This document shows positions 59,398 to 64,000 of a DNA stretch of 64,000 bases, piece by piece. A model generated the notes under the pieces. The model did not search any database and had not been told where the DNA came from. It was given only the letters and a program-made list of their open reading frames with translations. The number at the start of each line of letters is the position of its first letter. Position 1 is the first letter of the stretch. The DNA is taken from the NCBI RefSeq assembly GCF_029867415.1, contig NC_081185.1, positions 133,631,753 to 133,695,752 of the forward strand, given 5' to 3'. Source of the stretch: Vicia villosa. Lineage: Eukaryota; Streptophyta; Magnoliopsida; Fabales; Fabaceae. The position numbers and the translations under genes are program-made.

Positions 59398-59895
59398 GGG
59401 TTAAGTATATTTTTGGTTCCTATAAATATTTTAAAATTCTTTTTTAGTCCTTATTAAAAAAATGACATATTTTAGTCTCCACAAAATTATTATGCACGTA
59501 GTTTTAGTCCCTACTGTTAAATTGATGTGTATTTTTGAATGACTATTTTACAGACATGTTTAGAACGTTATAAAAAATTCCTCGAAAAAAAGGAACACAA
59601 AATTTGATTTTTAAGTCTAAATTTGCATTAATTTTATCATTATCTTTTGAAATTTAAAAAAAATTATATTTAATTCTTCTCATTTCAAAAAATTATATAA
59701 TTTGGTAAAGAAATATTTTATAATATTCTAAACACGTATGAAAAAGATTATTCAAGAATTTAAAATTTTAAGAGTAACTAAACAGTTTTCAAAATTTTAA
59801 AAAATAACTAAGACTAAAACTGTATGCATAAAAATTTTATAGGGACTAAAAATAAAATTTGTGATATTTATAGGGACCAAAAACATACTTAACCC
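59398..59895. mobile_element. 498-bp MITE, 9-bp target duplication
   Basis: Ends are inverted: left GGGTTAAGTATATTTTTGGT, right inverted GGGTTAAGTATGTTTTTGGT, followed by TCCCTATAAATAT-type sequence on each side. Flanks TTAATTTAT (59389-59397) and TTAATTCAT (59896-59904) are a 9-bp duplication with one mismatch, as for Mutator-type MITEs. Non-coding. Elements with these ends are, from memory, abundant in legumes. Confidence 0.85.
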
Positions 59896-59957
59896 TTAAT
59901 TCATTGAAGTTTATAAAAAATTGAACATCTTAATTACAATCCAATAAAAAATAAATC

Positions 59958-62231
59958 ATGTATAACAATACCCGTTTCTTTCACAATTCAATAAGGGATA
60001 GAAGAAGGAGAAGCATGATGTGTTCTCTTCGATCAAATAGGGGTAGATTGGAAGAAGTTCATGACATTAAAGATTTCATCTTTGAACATTTCAAAGGTTT
60101 CTTTAAGGAGGAAGTGGAGTGTAGACCGGAGCCTATTGGGATTAGTTTAAATTCATTGTCGCTTGAAGATTCCATGGAGTTAGAGAGGCCTTTTATAGAG
60201 GAGGAAGTTAAGGAGTCTATTTGGTCGTGTGATGGGAACAAAAGTTCGGTTCCGGACGGGTTCTCTTTAGAATTCTTCAAAAGGTTTTGACCTTTGCTAA
60301 AAGGTGATGTGATGCTCTTTTGCAACGATTTTCAATCAAAAGGAACTTTGGTTCTAAAGAACAAAAATCCACAAGACATATATGAGTACCGCCCCATTTG
60401 TTTGGTGGGGAGTATTTACAAAATTCTTGCGAAACTTTTAGCCGCTGGAATCAAAGTTGTTATTGGTAAATTGGTCTCTCCTAATCAAACCGCCTTTGTC
60501 TCGGGTAGGAATATGTTGGATGGAGTTTTGATGGTGAATGAGATCCTTGATTGGGCAAAAAGGAAGAAAAGAAGTTATCTTTTGCTAAAGGTAGACTTGG
60601 AGAAGGCGTACGAATCTGTCTCTTGGATTTTCCTTAGGCTTTTAATAAAGAGAATGAGATTCGGTAAGAGGTTGATGAAATGGATGGAAGCTTGTTTTTT
60701 TACAAGTCACATGTCCGTTTTGGTTAACGGAAGCGCCACAAAAGAGTTTTTGGTTCAAAGAGGTTTGCGTCAAGGTGACCCTTTGTCCCCGTTCCTTTTT
60801 GTTTTAGCTATGGAGGGTTTAACCGCCTTGGTAAAAAAGTCGGTGGAGGTGGGGGATTTCAAATCTTTCAAATTTGGAGAAGAGGATCATGTGGACATTC
60901 TTCAATTTGCGGATGACACCGTTATTCTTGGTGAGCCTTCTTGTGATAATCTTTGGAATATGAAAGTGTTATTGAGAGGTTTTGAGCTTGTCTCGGGATT
61001 GAAAATCAACTTCTCGAAAAGTAACCTTTTAGGAGTGCATGTGGGTGATTGGTTGATGAACACGGCAACTTCGTTTCTCTCTTGCAAGAAAGGAACGATT
61101 CCTTTCAAATTTCTAGGTATTTTGGTTGGTATTTGTCATAGAAAGAAGAAGGCGTGGAAGGAGGTTTTAAACAACATTAAGGATAGACTTTCGTCTTGGA
61201 AGGGTAGGAATATATCTATCGGGGGAAGAGTGACTCTTATTAATGCGGTTCTAAATGCAATACCTACTTTCACTCTATCTTTTTATAAAGCTCCACAAAG
61301 ATATTCAAGAGATAAGAGGGCTTCAAAGCAATTTTTTGTGGAGCGGAAACGTGAATAAAAGGAGTATCCACTGGTTGAAGTGGAGATAGTGTGTAAACCC
61401 AAAGAAAAAGTTGGGTTGGAAGTTAGGGATGTTAGAGAAATGAACAAAGCTCTTCTTCTTAAATGGAAGTGGAGGATCTTAACGAAGAAAGACACTATTT
61501 GGAGTAGATTCATTGATTTGAGGTATTACAATCCAAAGCTTAAGGTTCAAGCGACGTGCAGGGATATCATAAATTGTGATGATTCTATTTGGTGGAGGGA
61601 TGTTATCAAAAGTGATTTGAATTTGGAATATTTTGAGGAAGGTTTTTTCGGCTGCGTTAAATGTCACTTAAAAAATGGTAAAAACATTCTGTTTTGGCAT
61701 AGTATTTGGTTGGGAGATCAAACACTTCGCGTTAAATTCCCGGAACTGTATGATCTATCAACCAAAAAACTGTGCTCGGTTGTGGATGTTTTAATCTGGA
61801 AGGACGATGTATTCTCTTGGTGCCTGAACCTTCTGTTTGGTTCCGCCATAACAACTTAAGCGGGTTTTGTTGCAGCAGATACAACCGCGGTTAATGCTAC
61901 AGTAGCAGCGCAGTGGGGATCTTTGTTCATCTTGCTACAGGCGATCAACTCTCTTAGTTTGGAGGAAGACAGTTTTGAATGGAATATGAATTTGAATGGT
62001 GACTTCTCGGTTTCAAGTGTTTCAAATCTAGAGTCGGAAATTAAAGAAATCGCTTGGACGCCACCAACGGTAATTTTGATGAATGTCATTTGGAATTTGA
62101 AGATTCCTCTTAGAATAAAGGTTTTTTCTTGGAGGTTCTTCTCTAATAGACTTCCTTTAAAAGATATTTTGCTTCATAGGAGAGTTCCAAATATCACTTC
62201 TACCGACTGCTTGTTTTGTTTGGTCCATCAG
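59958..62231 (+). pseudogene. LINE reverse transcriptase ORF2 part, broken
   Basis: 59958-60290: linker between endonuclease and RT (FIFEHFKGFFKEEVECRPEP, SLEFFKRF, stop). 60294-61358: long RT frame with EYRPICLVGSIYKILAKLLA, NQTAFVSGRNMLDGVLMVNE, LKVDLEKAYESVSW, QRGLRQGDPLSPFLFVLAME, catalytic LQFADDTVILGE (60897-60932), SGLKINFSKSNLLGV and FLGILVG. Bases coding a short segment before EYRP are lost. 61380-61859: post-RT region (NKALLLKWKWRIL, NGKNILFWHSIWLGD). 61923-62231: start of zf-RVT (IPLRIKVFSWRFFSNRLPLK, CLFC), cut at 62232. Endonuclease and 3' end are missing. The long undamaged RT frame suggests it is younger than the minus-strand LINE. Confidence 0.92.
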
Positions 62232-62439
62232 TAGGGGTGTTCATGGGTTGGATAAACCCAATAAATCCAGTAAAATCCACCTAAACCGATCAAAAAAAGT
62301 GGGTTGGATCGGGTTATTGGGTGATAACGGTTTTAAAAAATGAAAACCCATTCAAAATAATTGGGTTATGGGTAAACCCACACCCAACCCACAAAACCCA
62401 TGGGTTATTGAGTGACTATACTTTTTCTCTTTTTTTATA
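62232..62439. mobile_element. Non-coding repeat (TAGGGGTGTTCATGGGTTGG type)
   Basis: Starts TAGGGGTGTTCATGGGTTGG immediately after the LINE is cut. Rich in GGGTT/AACCC blocks in both orientations (for example GGGTTGGATCGGGTTATTGG, AACCCACACCCAACCCAC). It resembles a common plant hAT-type MITE end. The right end is not found; CACTA terminus follows at 62440. Confidence 0.5.
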
Positions 62440-64000
62440 CACTACAAGAAAAACACTCCCTAGCCACGTGAAGTTGTGACGTGATTATCACGTGGGTAAA
62501 AAAAGTTAGTTGCGACGTGATAATCACGTCACTAATTTTTTTAATATTAAAATAATATACATAACGTAAACATTGTGGGTGTCAGAACTTTATTTTTATT
62601 TAAAAAAATTGCGGCGTGGGAATCACGTCGCAACCATAAAATTAAAATAAAAAATTGAAAAGGCAATGACGTTCACATGGGGGAGTTTGAAAATTTTCAA
62701 AATTTTAGTTGTGACGTGGGATTCACGTCGCAAAAATTTAAGAGGGAAAAGGTCTGACTTGAATAGGTGAGAGAAACAGCTTTTGCATGTGAGAGAATAT
62801 TAATTATGATTGTTGGGATGGTTGCGACATGAATATCACGTGGCAAAGTTGTGACGTGATTTTCACGCCACTGATTGGCTTGTGACGTGATTTTCACGTC
62901 ACTGATTGGCTTATATACACAACACGTTTCACTTTCCCCATAAGCCATTCGTTCCCATTTTTTCTCCTCTTCTCTTCTTCTCTTCCAATCTCATACCCAC
63001 CATATCTATAGATTCAAATCTAAAATTTTTTTCTCACAAATTTCTTCCAAATCTTGTATCAAAGGTAAATTACATCAATTAATTTTTATCATTTCGTTTT
63101 TATAATTGCAACAATTAATATTTCTGTTTGTTAATTTAGTTTTTTTTAAAGGTTTTTGAAGAGAAGAAGATTGAAGAAAAAGAAGGTTGAAGAAGAAGAA
63201 GGTTGAAGGAGATTGAAGAAGAGGTATTTTTGTAATTTTTTAAATAAATTTTAATAGAATAATTGAAATTTTTGTTTAAATATTATATTTTGTTTTGTTA
63301 TAAATTAATTTAAAACGAAATTATATATATTTTTTATTATATATTTTGTAAAAAGAATATATTATAAAAAAAAAGAATTTGATTTTGATACACTTTTTAT
63401 TTACTATGCAAGAATAGAATTTACTAAGTAACAATAGAAATTGATACTCTTTTTAAAAAAAATTGTTTTGAAAAATGTGGTCTTATTATTTACTAAGTAA
63501 GAAAAGAATTTGATACTTTTTTAAAAAAATACAATTTGATTTTCTGAGTGATAATTTAATATATTACCAAATGTGACAAAAACTGCATTAACTTGAACCA
63601 CAAAAAATGACAGTATATATGTGCATTAACTCCTGATAATTTTAATTTTTAAAATTAAATTTATTTACTTATAAAAAATTAAGTTTGTATCAAACATGAC
63701 ATTAATAATAATTAGTATGTGATCATGACATTAAATAATATACTAATAAAAAAAAGATTTTACCAATAAAAACACATTTATATTTTATTTACTGGGTTCA
63801 GTTTAAATGGTTTCACTTGAATGTGCATATATTATTCTTTTTACTTTAGATCTACAAGAAAATCAAAGCTTTATAATAATCGTTTTTTGGTTCCATACAT
63901 AACTTTTTTAGAGAGTAATTATCATCCAAAAATAATAGAATAAAATGAGAAATGAATTTTCTTCGGTTAATTGGAGGTCTGAAATTGAATTAAATGTTGA
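62440..64000 (+). mobile_element. CACTA (En/Spm-like) transposon terminus and leader region
   Basis: The terminal repeat CACTACAAGAAAAACACTCC (62440-62459) is the classic CACTA end. Seven subterminal repeats of the type TTGTGACGTGATnnTCACGTCAC follow at 62473-62496, 62509-62532, 62609-62634, 62708-62733, 62821-62846, 62848-62871 and 62880-62902, some on G-rich variants. A TATA box (62912-62917) and a CT-rich leader follow, then a probable leader intron (donor AAAG|GTAAAT at 63064/63065; acceptor TTTAAAG at 63151) and a GAAGAAG-rich exon. No transposase coding is reached before the window ends; the other terminus is outside or absent. Confidence 0.88.
62912..62917 (+). promoter_or_regulatory. 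TATA box inside the CACTA element
   Basis: TATATA directly downstream of the last subterminal repeat, followed by a CT-rich leader; expected position for a CACTA transposase promoter. Confidence 0.55.

Overview
This is a plant nuclear genome window, very probably from a legume, and I lean towards the pea/vetch/lentil tribe. Reasons: spliced genes with GT-AG introns, a plant H2B gene with a plant-type histone promoter element, SIRE/Maximus-type Ty1/copia elements, an Ogre-like Ty3/gypsy LTR, MULEs carrying OTU domains, and AT-rich intergenic DNA. The species call is an inference; no single sequence proves it. There are few host genes and most of the window is transposon debris of several ages.

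Genes. Four host loci look real: (1) a three-exon organelle-type RRM protein (3125-4381, +); (2) a two-exon plant-specific protein with a V-K-W-A-x-D-V-Y-D-P motif (9119-8190, -), whose leader holds a 42-codon uORF (9737-9609); (3) an intronless histone H2B gene (13253-12834, -) with TATA box and Type I octamer/hexamer element; (4) an acidic plant protein with a WEWHGH core (first exon 21681-21086, -). Two decayed copies of locus 4 lie 27 and 32 kb away (48.1-49.1 kb and 53.3-54.2 kb), all on the same strand.

Layout. 1-2.5 kb: remains of a MULE transposase/OTU protein facing a decayed plant-mobile-domain (PMD) gene. 3-13.4 kb: gene-rich, with short repeats and a dispersed palindromic motif. 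13.9-18.3 kb: three broken copia fragments. 19.9-21.7 kb: locus 4 and its downstream repeats. 22.1-24.9 kb: a nearly full-length but frameshifted MULE (FAR1 DNA-binding, transposase, SWIM, OTU). 25.9-43 kb: a nest. A minus-strand SIRE-type element carries in its LTR a complete plus-strand SIRE-type element (28851-37465, TSD GTGAG, 908-bp LTRs). That element's 3' LTR is split by a 2819-bp solo-LTR-like insertion (TSD AATGT). The outer element is also split by an Ogre-like LTR (39538-42464, TSD CTCCC). 43.8-48.1 kb: a copia gag-pol in one reading frame except near its 5' end, broken mainly by transition-type nonsense codons. 49.2-53.3 kb: a degenerate 135-145-bp tandem array holding a (TA)n tract into which two DNA transposons have inserted. 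55-58.5 kb: a LINE fragment and a copia gag with its LTR. 59.4-59.9 kb: a MITE. 60-62.2 kb: a LINE with a long RT ORF. 62.44 kb to the end: the terminus of a CACTA element with seven palindromic subterminal repeats, a TATA box and a probable leader intron.

No tRNA, rRNA or CRISPR was seen. The most interesting signals are the uORF, the double insertion into one microsatellite with a roughly 570-bp-arm foldback, the retrotransposon nest, the pol-less SIRE element and the transition-only pattern of stops in the copia element.
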